The notes: generated by a model not told the origin, from the sequence alone. A DNA stretch of 64,000 nt from an uncultured Bacteroidales bacterium (GCA_905235445.1 CAJOLJ010000004.1:1-64000); one strand, 5' to 3'; positions 50,694 through 61,135 are shown, numbered from the stretch's first letter. Translations and numbers: made by a program.

Positions 50694-53603
50694 ATGAGAT
50701 ATCCCTGTATCATAATCCTTTTCCTGCTTTTGCCATTTCGTGGACTATCCTCGGAATCACCGCTCTTTCACAATGTCCCCATGCCAAGGGAGATGAATGT
50801 CTCCATGGTTGGGAGCATCGAACGTGATTCTTCAGGCATTGTATGGTTGGGGACGAACTGCGGAGTGTTCTCTTACGATGGCTACTCCATGAGCTGGCGC
50901 AGCCACAATGTGGCCGGTGGGCATGTCTACTGTATGAAAGACATTCCGGGGGACGCATTGTATGTGGGTGAAGAACATGGACTATGGGCCTACGACTACA
51001 AAGAAGCTGATTTCCGCAGTTGGCTGGAGGGGTCTCCCCGCGAAATCCGTTCCATTGTATGGGACGGGGATAAGTTATGGGTGGGCAGTTCCACGGGACT
51101 GTATACCTACGACCTTGGTAAGGGTGAATGGCGGAAAGTGGAAGGGGGAAGTTTGGGTAACGAGGTAATCTACTCTTTGATAAAGGCCTCCGATGGGAAC
51201 GTCTACATCGGGACCTACAATGGACTGTATTATTACGAAAGGCAGCATGGTCACTTCCGCAATATTTCCCTGCCGCACCTTCCCCGTAGGGACAACGTCT
51301 TCGTCAATGTCCTGTTGGAGGATGAAAGCCGGGAATGCATCTGGGTGGGGACAAATGGCCGACTCTATCGTTATGGCACGAAAACCAATGTATTCTCCGA
51401 TGTCGGGGAACTTGAGGGAAACTTCGTAAAGAGCCTTGCGATCGACGCCCAGGGCAGTCTTCTCATCGGAACGGACAACGGACTGTACATTCTCGATGAA
51501 AATGAGAACATCACTCACATCCAACACGATGCCAGAGATGGCGACACATCCCTGGCCAACGATGTCGTGTGGTGCATACTGCCCGACAAGGATGGCTTGA
51601 CCTGGTTCGGAACGGACGAAGGCGTATCCATACTTGACAACGGGACGGGTATCCCTTTCACGTCCGTATCGGACATTACCGGCCTAAGCAGGGGAAATCA
51701 CTTCAGCCGCCTTCTTTGCGACAGGAGTGGCCGCTTATGGTTGGGCGGCTCGGAAGGCCTGATATGCACATCGCCCGACCTGAAGGGGTCCGTGTGGTAC
51801 AGTATGGATAATCCGTCTTCCAGGATAGAGCATAACCGAATCCGCCGGATCTATGAGGACCCGCAGGGGGTGCTCTGGATATGTACGGACGGCGGTGTCC
51901 ATTTCAACGACGGACATGGCTGGAAGCATGTCAATCTGGTTGATCCTCTCACGGGCCGCAATGCCAACTGGGCATATGACATCTGCGAAGATGCATGGGG
52001 TCGGATGTGGGTGGCCAGTTATATGGGAGGACTGATGGTAGTTGGCAGGGAAAAGCTGCTGGAAAGTTCCGGGGAGTGCAAAGCCGACAGTTCCGTGGTC
52101 TTGTCGGATGGGGAGGGCCTCTCCCCGTTCCAGATTGCCTTTGACGGTCCCCAAACCATCTGGGTCGCCTATTACAATGAGGGGATACGGCGGATTAATC
52201 CACTCACTTTAGCCGTGGAGGAAGACCCCGTCGTAACGGAAAAACTCAGCGGTGAGCAGCCTAGCTGCATTTTCGTCGATTCCTCCTCACGTCTTTGGCT
52301 TGGACTGGGCGGAAGGGTCCTCTGCCGGGAGGGGACAGGGGTCCGGGAGTTCAGATTGAACAAGAGGTCCGGGGGCGTCGTCAACTGGATCATTGAAGTC
52401 GATGGCGGGATATGGTTCGGCGTTGATTCCGAGGTATGGCTTGTCGAGGAGGATGATGTGCGGTGCGTCTTAGAGCTTGGTTCCGCCGCCGACATCGCAT
52501 ATTATGACGGCATTGGCCCTACAGTGTATGTCGGGACCAATGACGGTGTGTACTGTGCCCCTCCCGAAAGGATTCTCGGACAAAGGGAATCCAAGCGCAT
52601 TGTCCTCAGTGGCGTATCCGCCAACAACCGCCCCGTGGGGCATATGAGCGGCCATATGGTATTCTCTCCAGAAGAACGTCACCTGGATTTCATGGTCTCG
52701 GACCTTTCCTACATAGAAACGCGGAATATCCGCTTTCTTTATCGTCTCAGAGGAGTCGATTCGGACTGGTACGAATTACCTAAAGGGTCCAATACCGTAA
52801 CATTCAACAACCTTCCTTTCGGGCGGTACATCCTTGACGTCACACGTCGGGGTTTCACCGACGATGAGGGGACGATGCTCAGCGTCCCATTCGTCATCCG
52901 CCATCCCTGGTATCTGACGGGATGGGCATATGTATCCTATGCAATCCTTCTCCTTGGCCTGGTCCTTTGGTGCATTGATTTCTTCCGTACCAGGAATCGC
53001 CTGCACTTCGAGAGAAGGGAAAAGGAACAGATACTGGAACAGATTGAGCTCAAAAAAGAATTCCTGACCACTCTTTCCAAGGACCTCCAGGGACCTCTCG
53101 GCAACATGCTTTCCCCGGTTAGCCAGATGCTTTCCGAAACCACCGATGCGGAGACGGCGGCCCAGATGAAGAATGTCCAGAAGGAGGCGGAAAACCTATC
53201 CTCGGTGATACGGAACATAGCGACATTCGGGCAGGATGATAAAGTGAAGGAAGATTCATCCCTTCCCGGGATGTCATCTTCCGACGAGCGCTTTTTGAAA
53301 GAGGTCAATGCCATTATGGAAGAACACCTCAGTGACGGGGATTTCAATGTCCAGTCCCTTTGTGAAAAAATGGGATATGGGAGCAAGTACGTTTACCGGA
53401 AACTCAAGCAACTGACGGGGAAGACCCCGGTTGATTACCTGAGGAGTTTCCGGCTTGGGAGGGCTGCATCACTTCTGGAACAGAAAAAGTTTACCGTCAC
53501 CGAAGTGATGTACATGACCGGTTTCAACAGTCCTTCCTATTTTTCCAGATGCTTCCTCTCTGAGTACGGATGCACGCCCAGGGAGTATCCCGAGCGGGTG
53601 TAA
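50694..53603 (+). CDS. Propeller/Y_Y_Y sensor fused directly to AraC HTH, lacking kinase and receiver
   Basis: The 969-aa protein has a signal peptide (about residues 1-20), two-component-regulator propeller repeats (GIVWLGTNCGVFSYD-like, many to about residue 640), a Y_Y_Y domain (about 650-735, DSDWYELPKGSNTVTFNNLP) and a membrane helix (740-764). Next is a dimerisation helix like HisKA but with LSKDLQGPL, where Lys796 replaces the phospho-accepting histidine. No HATPase or receiver follows. The AraC HTH is at 878-969 (SLCEKMGYGSKYVYRKLKQL, MTGFNSPSYFSRCF). So it should work as a one-component, membrane-spanning activator. The adjacent galactan locus at 53742 is its probable target. Confidence 0.85.
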   Translation: MRYPCIIILFLLLPFRGLSSESPLFHNVPMPREMNVSMVGSIERDSSGIVWLGTNCGVFSYDGYSMSWRSHNVAGGHVYCMKDIPGDALYVGEEHGLWAYDYKEADFRSWLEGSPREIRSIVWDGDKLWVGSSTGLYTYDLGKGEWRKVEGGSLGNEVIYSLIKASDGNVYIGTYNGLYYYERQHGHFRNISLPHLPRRDNVFVNVLLEDESRECIWVGTNGRLYRYGTKTNVFSDVGELEGNFVKSLAIDAQGSLLIGTDNGLYILDENENITHIQHDARDGDTSLANDVVWCILPDKDGLTWFGTDEGVSILDNGTGIPFTSVSDITGLSRGNHFSRLLCDRSGRLWLGGSEGLICTSPDLKGSVWYSMDNPSSRIEHNRIRRIYEDPQGVLWICTDGGVHFNDGHGWKHVNLVDPLTGRNANWAYDICEDAWGRMWVASYMGGLMVVGREKLLESSGECKADSSVVLSDGEGLSPFQIAFDGPQTIWVAYYNEGIRRINPLTLAVEEDPVVTEKLSGEQPSCIFVDSSSRLWLGLGGRVLCREGTGVREFRLNKRSGGVVNWIIEVDGGIWFGVDSEVWLVEEDDVRCVLELGSAADIAYYDGIGPTVYVGTNDGVYCAPPERILGQRESKRIVLSGVSANNRPVGHMSGHMVFSPEERHLDFMVSDLSYIETRNIRFLYRLRGVDSDWYELPKGSNTVTFNNLPFGRYILDVTRRGFTDDEGTMLSVPFVIRHPWYLTGWAYVSYAILLLGLVLWCIDFFRTRNRLHFERREKEQILEQIELKKEFLTTLSKDLQGPLGNMLSPVSQMLSETTDAETAAQMKNVQKEAENLSSVIRNIATFGQDDKVKEDSSLPGMSSSDERFLKEVNAIMEEHLSDGDFNVQSLCEKMGYGSKYVYRKLKQLTGKTPVDYLRSFRLGRAASLLEQKKFTVTEVMYMTGFNSPSYFSRCFLSEYGCTPREYPERV

Positions 53604-53693
53604 GAGCGTCCTTCTGTCGTCCCGTATCGGCATTTTGTCTTTTTTGTTCTAGAGATTGTCCAATTAGTTCAGCCCCTTTAGAAGGGGGTTGCC

Positions 53694-53701
53694 TACTTTT
53701 G
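53694..53701 (+). promoter_or_regulatory. -7 box (TACTTTTG) for the galactan PUL
   Basis: An exact TAnnTTTG match 40 nt upstream of the SusC ATG at 53742. No -33 TTTG at the normal spacing, consistent with activator dependence on the adjacent regulator. Confidence 0.6.
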
Positions 53702-53741
53702 TGCCTACTGATAACCGGACATCTCTAAACCCATAATAAGT

Positions 53742-56717
53742 ATGAATTTCAAATCTGGAGCAAGAGCATGTTTGCTCAAGCTTTTCCTCTTGGCCGGAGC
53801 ACTGGCTTTGCCATCTGTGTCACTTGTCGCCCAGAACGCCGGAACCCTGACGGGAACAGTCCTGGATGAAAACGGTGAAGCCTTGTTCGGGGCTGCCGTC
53901 ACCGAGGCCCTTTCGGCAAATGGCGTTATCACGGACATGGACGGGAACTTTTCCCTACAGGTAAGCCCCTCAGCCAAAACCGTGGAAGTCTCTTTCGTAG
54001 GTTACACCACCCAAACAGTTCAGATTCCCGCGTCGGGAAAAATCATCGTCCGCATGGAACCGGACCGTCAGATGCTGCAGGAAACCGTTGTCATCGGTTA
54101 CGGCGTGCAGAGAAAAAGTGACCTGACTGGTTCGGTCTCCAACGTAAGGAGCGATGAGTTCAACCAGGGCGTGGTCAACTCCCCCGAGCAGCTCATCAAC
54201 GGTAAGGTCAGTGGCGTACAAATCATCAACGGAGGTGGTTCCCCATCTGCCGGCAGCACCATCAGAATCAGGGGCGGCGCCTCGCTTAACGCTTCCAACG
54301 ATCCACTGATCGTCCTTGACGGCGTACCTATGGAAGTGGGAGGATCCGTCAGCGGAAGCGGCAATTTCCTGGGTCTGATAAATCCCAGTGACATCGAAAG
54401 CATGACCATCCTGAAGGATGCTTCCTCAACAGCCATCTATGGCTCCCGTGCTTCCAATGGCGTCATCATCATCACTACCAAGAAGGGGACCGATTCAAAA
54501 AGGCCCAAAGTAACCTTTTCCTCCACCAATTCCCTTCAGAGCCCCACCAAAACTGCCGACATGATTACCCGCGACCAGATGTATGACCTGGTAAATACGC
54601 TGGGGACCGATCGCCAGAAATCGCTTCTGAACGATGACGTCAATACGGACTGGAACAAGGAAATCTTCAAGACCGCACTCGGGACGGACAACAATCTGGG
54701 CATATCCGGCCTTCTTGCCCTTGTCCCTTACCGCATCTCCCTGGGCTACAGCAACCAGGACGGCATTCTGAGGACGGACAACATGAAACGCTACACGGGA
54801 AGCCTCTCCCTGACGCCTTCCCTCCTGGATGGTCACCTCAAACTGAACGCCAACCTCAAGGGGACATACAGCGACACCCGTTTCGCAAATACCAATGCCA
54901 TCTGGGGAGGAGCCACGCACAATCCCTGTTCTCCCATTTACTCGGGGAATGACTCCTTCCTCGGTTATTATGAGGCTGCGGATGCCAATGGTGTTCCCAT
55001 AACGGGGGCCACCGGCAACCCCGTAGGCTTGCTCTACAACTACAACTCCACCTCTGCGGTGTACCGCGTGATCGGCAGTTTCGATGCCGACTACAGCATG
55101 CATTTCCTTCCGGAACTCCATGCGCACATCACCCTTGGCTATGATTATTCCCAGGGAGAGGGCAAGATTTATGTCCCTCACGAGGCTTACCAGTATTACA
55201 ACACCGGCGGCCGGAACTATACCTATGGCCCGCAGAAGAATAACAACCGTCTCCTGACGGCATACCTCACCTACAACAAGTACTTTGACTCCATAAAGAG
55301 CAATCTTGAGGTGACTGCCGGTTACGATTACCAGTTCTGGAAATACACCAACGCCCCGTACATAGAACTGAACGACATGACTCCCGCCGAGCAGCAGGCA
55401 GCCGCTGCCGCAGACGACCAGCGTCACGTCCTCCTCTCTTACTACGGACGAATCAATTACAACTACGACTCCAGGTATTACCTCTCCGCAAGCTTCCGCC
55501 GGGACGGGTCCTCCCGTTTCAGCAAAGATAACCGCTGGGGGACTTTCCCTTCCGTGGCATTGGCATGGAAGGTGTCCGGGGAGGAATTCTTCAGCTCCCT
55601 GAAGCCCGTCTTCAGCAACCTGAAACTGAGGGCCAGCTACGGCATAACCGGCCAGCAGGACGGCATTGCCAACTACAGCTATCTTCCACTGTATACCGAG
55701 AGCCAGAGCGGAGCCCATTATATGTTCGGTGGGACACCCGTACACACCTATCGTCCCTCCGCCTATAACAGCTCCCTCACCTGGGAGACGACGAAGGCCT
55801 GGAATTTCGGTCTCGACCTTGGTTTCCTGGAAGACAGGGTCGCCCTTTACCTGGACTATTATGACCGTAAGACCGAAGACCTACTGGCCACTGTTCCCGT
55901 TGCCGCCGGCACCAATTTCAATAAGCAGATGCTCAGCAACGTCGGTAACATCAGCAGCCGTGGATTTGAACTGTCCATTAGTGCGACTCCCATCCAGGAC
56001 AAGGTCTGGCAGTGGGATGTAAGCGCCAATGCCACTTATCAGAGCACCCGGATTACGAACCTGCGCCTGAATGACCTCTCACAGTCCCCCAACACTCCTG
56101 CGGGTGCCATCGAGTCTCACTACGTCCAGGTCCTTTCCGAAGGATATGAACCTTACAGTTACTATGTCTACAAACAGATCTACGATGAGAGCGGAATGCC
56201 CATCGAAGGTCTGTATGCGGACCTCAGCGGTGACGGGAAAGTGGATTCCAGGGACCTCTATCACTATCATTCGCCTTCGCCGGACTGGATACTGGGATTC
56301 TCTACGTCACTGCGATGGGAAAAGCTCACCCTGAGCACCGCACTGAGGGCGAACATCGGCAACTACCTGTATAACGGCATGGCCATGAATACCGGTGCCT
56401 GGGAGACTATGTCCTACAATGACTACCAGCTCAACCGTCTGCACAGCAGTTACCTCACGACCCATTTCAGGAAACGTCAACATGAGAGCGACCACTATGT
56501 GGAAAACGCATCTTTCCTGAAGATGGACAACCTGCAACTTTCCTACAACTTCGGAAAGATCGGGAACCTTTTTGCGCTGAACGCATCCCTTATGGTGCAG
56601 AATGTTTTCACCATTACCGCTTATTCCGGAGTGGATCCGGAGAACCAGGGCGGTATCGATATGACGGTATATCCCCGTCCCAGAATCTACTCTTTAACCC
56701 TCGGATTCGATTTCTAA
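53742..56717 (+). CDS. SusC-type TonB-dependent transporter of the galactan PUL
   Basis: The 991-aa protein has a signal peptide (to about residue 31, VSLVAQ) and a CarboxypepD_reg-like domain (LTGTVLDENGEALFGAAVTE). The plug carries VVIGYGVQRKSDLTGSVS, LIVLDGV and IESMTILKDASSTAIYG, and a barrel ends in LTLGFDF. It precedes SusD by 11 bp. The operon includes a GH53 endo-galactanase, so the transported ligand is predicted to be beta-1,4-galacto-oligosaccharides from pectic galactan, as in the B. thetaiotaomicron galactan PUL. Confidence 0.94.
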   Translation: MNFKSGARACLLKLFLLAGALALPSVSLVAQNAGTLTGTVLDENGEALFGAAVTEALSANGVITDMDGNFSLQVSPSAKTVEVSFVGYTTQTVQIPASGKIIVRMEPDRQMLQETVVIGYGVQRKSDLTGSVSNVRSDEFNQGVVNSPEQLINGKVSGVQIINGGGSPSAGSTIRIRGGASLNASNDPLIVLDGVPMEVGGSVSGSGNFLGLINPSDIESMTILKDASSTAIYGSRASNGVIIITTKKGTDSKRPKVTFSSTNSLQSPTKTADMITRDQMYDLVNTLGTDRQKSLLNDDVNTDWNKEIFKTALGTDNNLGISGLLALVPYRISLGYSNQDGILRTDNMKRYTGSLSLTPSLLDGHLKLNANLKGTYSDTRFANTNAIWGGATHNPCSPIYSGNDSFLGYYEAADANGVPITGATGNPVGLLYNYNSTSAVYRVIGSFDADYSMHFLPELHAHITLGYDYSQGEGKIYVPHEAYQYYNTGGRNYTYGPQKNNNRLLTAYLTYNKYFDSIKSNLEVTAGYDYQFWKYTNAPYIELNDMTPAEQQAAAAADDQRHVLLSYYGRINYNYDSRYYLSASFRRDGSSRFSKDNRWGTFPSVALAWKVSGEEFFSSLKPVFSNLKLRASYGITGQQDGIANYSYLPLYTESQSGAHYMFGGTPVHTYRPSAYNSSLTWETTKAWNFGLDLGFLEDRVALYLDYYDRKTEDLLATVPVAAGTNFNKQMLSNVGNISSRGFELSISATPIQDKVWQWDVSANATYQSTRITNLRLNDLSQSPNTPAGAIESHYVQVLSEGYEPYSYYVYKQIYDESGMPIEGLYADLSGDGKVDSRDLYHYHSPSPDWILGFSTSLRWEKLTLSTALRANIGNYLYNGMAMNTGAWETMSYNDYQLNRLHSSYLTTHFRKRQHESDHYVENASFLKMDNLQLSYNFGKIGNLFALNASLMVQNVFTITAYSGVDPENQGGIDMTVYPRPRIYSLTLGFDF

Positions 56718-56728
56718 AGACAGGAGAC

Positions 56729-58291
56729 ATGAAAAAGATATTAATTGCAACAATGATGGTCGCCTGCTTGGCAGCGTGCGTGAAGGACCTCGACCAGAAG
56801 CCCATGACCGATAGCCAGACTACGGCAGACACGGTGTACGGTTCGGAGCAGGGATACAGGATGGCCCTGGCAAAACTATATGCCTCATATGTAATTTGCG
56901 GACAGGAGCAGGGCGGAGGGAATGCCGACCTGTCCAGCAATAACGGATACGATTTCCTTCGCGGATACTTCAACTTGCAGGAATGCCCCACGGACGAGGT
57001 CGCAGGAACTTGGCTTTCCGGGGATAAGATAGAAGGACTCACCTACATGACCTGGGATGCCAACGACCCCTGGGTGGCCGATACCTATTACCGTGCCTAT
57101 TATACAATTGCCCTGTGCAACGAATTCCTTTCCCATGCCAGCGCATCCTCGGTCAGCGGGAATCCCACCCTGGAGGCCTACCGGGCGGAGGCTCGTTTCC
57201 TCCGCGCCCTGGCCTACTACTATGTGCTTGACCTCTTCGGACAGGGTCCCTTCGTGGACGAGACAATGGGTGTGGGGGCCTATACTCCCCAAAGGTACAG
57301 CAATGCAGAGCTATTCGCTTTCGTGGAGGCGGAACTGAAGGAAATCTCGGAGGGCGGTCTTCAGGAGAATGTTGAATACGGCCGGGCATCAAAAGCAGCC
57401 GCCTGGGCCCTGCTGGCCAAAATGTACCTCAATGCCGAGACCTACGGGGCCGGAGGGCATTACACCGATTGCATCACCTATTGCAAGAAAATCATGGGAG
57501 GTGGCTTCAGCCTTGAGCCTTCCTACGGAGCCCTGTTCAATGCGGACAACTACAAGCGCACCAACGAAATCATCTTCCCGTTTGTCGTCGATGCGGTGAA
57601 TACCGTCTCATGGGGTGCCACAACCTACATTGTCTGTGGCGAATGCGGAAACTCCAGTTCCCAGGACCCCGCCAAATACGGTCTGACGGGAGGCTGGGGC
57701 ATGTTCCGGGTGAGGGGTGAACTTCCCGCCCTCTTCTCCGGCAACGAGGCTGAGGACAAACGTTTCATGTTCTATACCGACGGACAGGAGCAGTGGCTTG
57801 ACAAAGCCATTGACGACCAGAGCCAGGGCTACTTCGGTGAAAAATTCTCAAACCTCACCGACGAAGGCGTTCCCGCATCCAACACAGGTGCTGTCGGAGC
57901 GGACATCGATTATCCCGTTTTCCGTCTGGCCGATGTGTATCTGATGCTATCTGAAAGTGTGCTCAGAGGCGGTGAGGGCTCATCGAAGGCCGAGGCCCTC
58001 ACGCTTGTCAACAACCTCAGGCAAAGAGCTTTCGGCAGTACCGACGGCAATATCAATGAGGCCCAGCTGACACTTGAGTTCATCCTAGACGAGCGTGCCC
58101 GCGAGCTGTACTGGGAATCCACCCGCCGAACTGACCTTATCCGTTACGGACTGTTCACGGGCGGCAACTACAAATGGCAGTGGAAAGGCGGTGTGGTGGA
58201 TGGACGTGCAACTGAAAGCAAGTACAACGTCTATCCCATTCCCACTGCGGAACTCTCGGCCAACCCCAACCTGAAGAACGAAAATTATTGA
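56729..58291 (+). CDS. SusD-like lipoprotein of the galactan PUL
   Basis: The 520-aa lipoprotein has signal MKKILIATMMVACLAAC with lipobox Cys17. SusD-type helices (YYRAYYTIALCNEFLSHA, AEARFLRALAYYYVLDLFGQ) and the C-terminal conserved block (FILDERARELYWESTRRTDL, IRYG) are visible. It binds the glycan at the cell surface with the SusC protein. It is followed by a SusE-like lipoprotein after 2 bp. Confidence 0.94.
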   Translation: MKKILIATMMVACLAACVKDLDQKPMTDSQTTADTVYGSEQGYRMALAKLYASYVICGQEQGGGNADLSSNNGYDFLRGYFNLQECPTDEVAGTWLSGDKIEGLTYMTWDANDPWVADTYYRAYYTIALCNEFLSHASASSVSGNPTLEAYRAEARFLRALAYYYVLDLFGQGPFVDETMGVGAYTPQRYSNAELFAFVEAELKEISEGGLQENVEYGRASKAAAWALLAKMYLNAETYGAGGHYTDCITYCKKIMGGGFSLEPSYGALFNADNYKRTNEIIFPFVVDAVNTVSWGATTYIVCGECGNSSSQDPAKYGLTGGWGMFRVRGELPALFSGNEAEDKRFMFYTDGQEQWLDKAIDDQSQGYFGEKFSNLTDEGVPASNTGAVGADIDYPVFRLADVYLMLSESVLRGGEGSSKAEALTLVNNLRQRAFGSTDGNINEAQLTLEFILDERARELYWESTRRTDLIRYGLFTGGNYKWQWKGGVVDGRATESKYNVYPIPTAELSANPNLKNENY

Positions 58292-58293
58292 TA

Positions 58294-60003
58294 ATGATGA
58301 AAACAGTTCAATACATATTCTCGACACTGTTGGCGGCATGCAGCCTGTGTGCATGCCTCAAGGATGGCGACATCATAACGACAAGCGGCCCCCAAATTGT
58401 GGAGTTGAGCGGGTCCGGTGATGTGGTCATTGACAAAAACACCCCTGACGGTCTTGCCCTTACCCTAAACTGGACCGACAATAGCCGTCTCACTTCCAGT
58501 GATGAACGTGTCCAGTTGCCCATTGGGACCACAGTCAACACACTGCAGTTCAGTGCGTCTTCGGATTTTGCGGCCCCGCTCGAGATGCTCACTGAATCCG
58601 GGACCGTTTCCATGCAGTTCACGGCTGCGGACCTTAACTCACTGGTAGGTCGAGTTGGCCTGCCGAGCGATGTGGCATCCTCCCTGTTCATCCGGATGCG
58701 CTCGGTCCTTTCGAACAATACGTCACCTATGTACAGTAATGTATACACCATCCAGGTGACGCCTTACAGCATTGACATGACCGTGGGATTCGTGCTGGAT
58801 GCGGGCAGGGTCGATACGGGGCTCACTCTCCATTCCCCGAATTCGGATGGCATATACCGGGGATTCCTCGGTGTGACAGGATGGTATAACTGGTGGCTTC
58901 TTGAGGGCAACGGCGTCCTTTGGGGCAATGTCGGGGACGACGGTGGCGGAAAGCCTTTCGTCATCAGCTCCAATGACCAGCACTGGAATTTCTGGTTTCC
59001 GGGACCTTCCGGTTGCTACTATACGGTGGTCAACACCATACGTCAGGAGTGGACCGCACTCCACATTCCGTCACTTTCCGTCAGCGGGGACCTTTCCGGG
59101 GAAATGACTTATGACCGGAAGACCAATAAGTGGTCGCTATCATCCAGTGCGACAAGTGCTGGAAGTGCCGTCATCCGGATATCCGGGACCGGCAGGCAGT
59201 ACAACTCCCAGACCGGGACTGACGACAGCTCTGCCCTCGATACTCCAGTCGCATTCGCCGTGGAAGGGGACAAACTGGTACTTGGCACCGTTCCTTCTGA
59301 CATAACCGTCAACATTCCCGTAGCGGGAGAAGTCACCCTTTCGCTTGACCTGGCAGACCCCCAGGACTGGAAGTGTGAAGTCAAGGAAGGCAGCGATACC
59401 CCCGTCGAGGTGCAAAAGATCCTCTATGTCCTTGGCAATGATGACACATGGAACTATGACCAGTATCTGACATTGTACGACGAGGACAATCTCTGTTATG
59501 CCGCAGCGGTAAACTTCAACTGTTCCTGGGGCTATTACTTCTCCAAGGAGTACCAGGGTTGGGACCATATCAACCAGGACCCCGGTACGACTGAGTGGAA
59601 GCTCATCCTTGACGGTACCGATGAGAACAACATACCCGGTCCCGGGAAGGGACTGTATGTGACCATCGCCTCTCTCGGATGGATGTCTTACTGGTATGGA
59701 ATGAGCGACCCCATTTCAAGCGTTTCATGCACTGGATTCAACGACAATTGGGACCTTATCGACATGAGTGCCGTTCCTGACCAGGTGGGTGTGTATACGG
59801 CCAGTGTCACCGCGACCTCAGACACCCCTTGGGGAGTACAGGTCCTGCTTAACGGTTCCTGGGACAATATGTTCGGTACCTACCTGGACGGTTCGCTTCG
59901 CTGGAGCAAAAAGCAGGACGGCAACCCCCTGGGATGGGAAGTTGGAAAGACCTACACATTCACGGTGGATCTGTGCAAGTGCACCTATTCGTTGACTCAG
60001 TAA
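58294..60003 (+). CDS. SusE/SusF-like multidomain surface lipoprotein of the galactan PUL
   Basis: The 569-aa lipoprotein (start 58294 or 58297) has a signal and a lipobox (SLCAC). The N-terminal domain resembles SusE (LALTLNWTDN ... TTVNTLQFSASSDFAAPL), followed by several beta-sandwich modules rich in Trp and Tyr (GVTGWYNWWLLEGNGVLWGN, ILYVLGNDDTWNYDQYLTLY, LLNGSWDNMFGTYLDGSLRW). The position directly after SusD and before the GH53 gene supports a surface galactan-binding role. Exact domain families beyond SusE are not assigned. Confidence 0.75.
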   Translation: MMKTVQYIFSTLLAACSLCACLKDGDIITTSGPQIVELSGSGDVVIDKNTPDGLALTLNWTDNSRLTSSDERVQLPIGTTVNTLQFSASSDFAAPLEMLTESGTVSMQFTAADLNSLVGRVGLPSDVASSLFIRMRSVLSNNTSPMYSNVYTIQVTPYSIDMTVGFVLDAGRVDTGLTLHSPNSDGIYRGFLGVTGWYNWWLLEGNGVLWGNVGDDGGGKPFVISSNDQHWNFWFPGPSGCYYTVVNTIRQEWTALHIPSLSVSGDLSGEMTYDRKTNKWSLSSSATSAGSAVIRISGTGRQYNSQTGTDDSSALDTPVAFAVEGDKLVLGTVPSDITVNIPVAGEVTLSLDLADPQDWKCEVKEGSDTPVEVQKILYVLGNDDTWNYDQYLTLYDEDNLCYAAAVNFNCSWGYYFSKEYQGWDHINQDPGTTEWKLILDGTDENNIPGPGKGLYVTIASLGWMSYWYGMSDPISSVSCTGFNDNWDLIDMSAVPDQVGVYTASVTATSDTPWGVQVLLNGSWDNMFGTYLDGSLRWSKKQDGNPLGWEVGKTYTFTVDLCKCTYSLTQ

Positions 60004-60014
60004 ACAATGAGATT

Positions 60015-61061
60015 ATGAATGACAAAATGTTGGGTGTCCTATTATGCCTTATGGTGGCTTTCTGTGTGCAGGTCTCCTGTACACAGGAAAGCCCTGTTAC
60101 CGAGCCACGTCAGCAGGAAATCGTCCCTGGGGAGAGCGGGACTTTCGCCAAGGGAGCGGATGTAAGCTGGCTCACTCAAATGGAAAGCGAGGGACTTCAG
60201 TTCACGGATAAGAACGGTACGGTCACTGAATGCATGAAGCTGCTGAAGGAAGAGTGCAACGTGAACGCCATTCGCCTGCGTGTCTGGGTCAATCCTGCCG
60301 AGGGTTGGAACAATGCCGATGATGTCCTGGTCAAGGCCCGTCGTGCTGCTTCACTGGGCCTTCGTCTGATGATAGACTTCCATTTCAGCGACACATGGGC
60401 GGATCCCGCTCACCAGCAGACTCCTGCAGCGTGGGTGGATTACGACCTTCCTCAGATGAAAACGGCTCTCAGTTCCCATGTCAAAGACGTCCTCTCCAAA
60501 TTGAAGAGTTTCGGAGTGACTCCGGAATGGGTCCAGATCGGGAATGAAACCCGTACCGGAATGCTTTGGCCACTGGGCAGCATTGACAATGGGGACAATT
60601 ATGCCCAGCTCACAAATGCCGGGTACGACACCGTAAAGGATGTCTTCCCCGATGCGAAAGTAATCGTGCACATCGATAGCGGCAACAATCTTGGCCTTTA
60701 CACCAAAGTGTTTGATTACATGAAAAACAAGGGAGGCAAATACGACTTGATCGGTATGTCCCTGTATCCCGAGACCGGTAAATCAAAGGATTATGTCAGG
60801 GAATGCGTCAGCAACATAACTTCCCTGTCCACCAAATACGGGAAGAGTGTTGTCATCTGTGAAATCGGCATGGACTACGACCAGCCCGAGGAATGCAGGG
60901 ATTGCATCTCGTCCCTTATTGCCAAAGGACTGGAAACGGGTAAGCTGGAAGGTGTTTTTTACTGGGAGCCGGAGGCTCCTGCCGGTTACAACGAAGGATA
61001 CGGAAAGGGCTGTTTCAGCAGTGGAACGCCAACCGTAGCCCTTGATGCGTTCAAGGACTGA
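60015..61061 (+). CDS. GH53 endo-beta-1,4-galactanase lipoprotein
   Basis: The 348-aa enzyme starts at 60015; the longer open frame to 59934 lies inside the SusE-like gene and is not needed. Lipobox Cys22 (VQVSC) anchors it. The (beta/alpha)8 barrel shows KGADVSWLTQMESEG, the GH53 signature NAIRLRVWVNP (about 84-94), acid/base Glu178 in QIGNETRTGMLW and nucleophile Glu283 in VICEIGMDY. It cleaves beta-1,4-galactan side chains of rhamnogalacturonan I at the cell surface. It is the last gene of the SusC-SusD-SusE-GH53 operon, before a strong terminator. Confidence 0.93.
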   Translation: MNDKMLGVLLCLMVAFCVQVSCTQESPVTEPRQQEIVPGESGTFAKGADVSWLTQMESEGLQFTDKNGTVTECMKLLKEECNVNAIRLRVWVNPAEGWNNADDVLVKARRAASLGLRLMIDFHFSDTWADPAHQQTPAAWVDYDLPQMKTALSSHVKDVLSKLKSFGVTPEWVQIGNETRTGMLWPLGSIDNGDNYAQLTNAGYDTVKDVFPDAKVIVHIDSGNNLGLYTKVFDYMKNKGGKYDLIGMSLYPETGKSKDYVRECVSNITSLSTKYGKSVVICEIGMDYDQPEECRDCISSLIAKGLETGKLEGVFYWEPEAPAGYNEGYGKGCFSSGTPTVALDAFKD

Positions 61062-61135
61062 TGTAAGTTGTACATAAAGTGGCTTTCCGGAGGTGAATAT
61101 GCAATAAAGCATCCTCGAATCTCCATCAGTATCAT

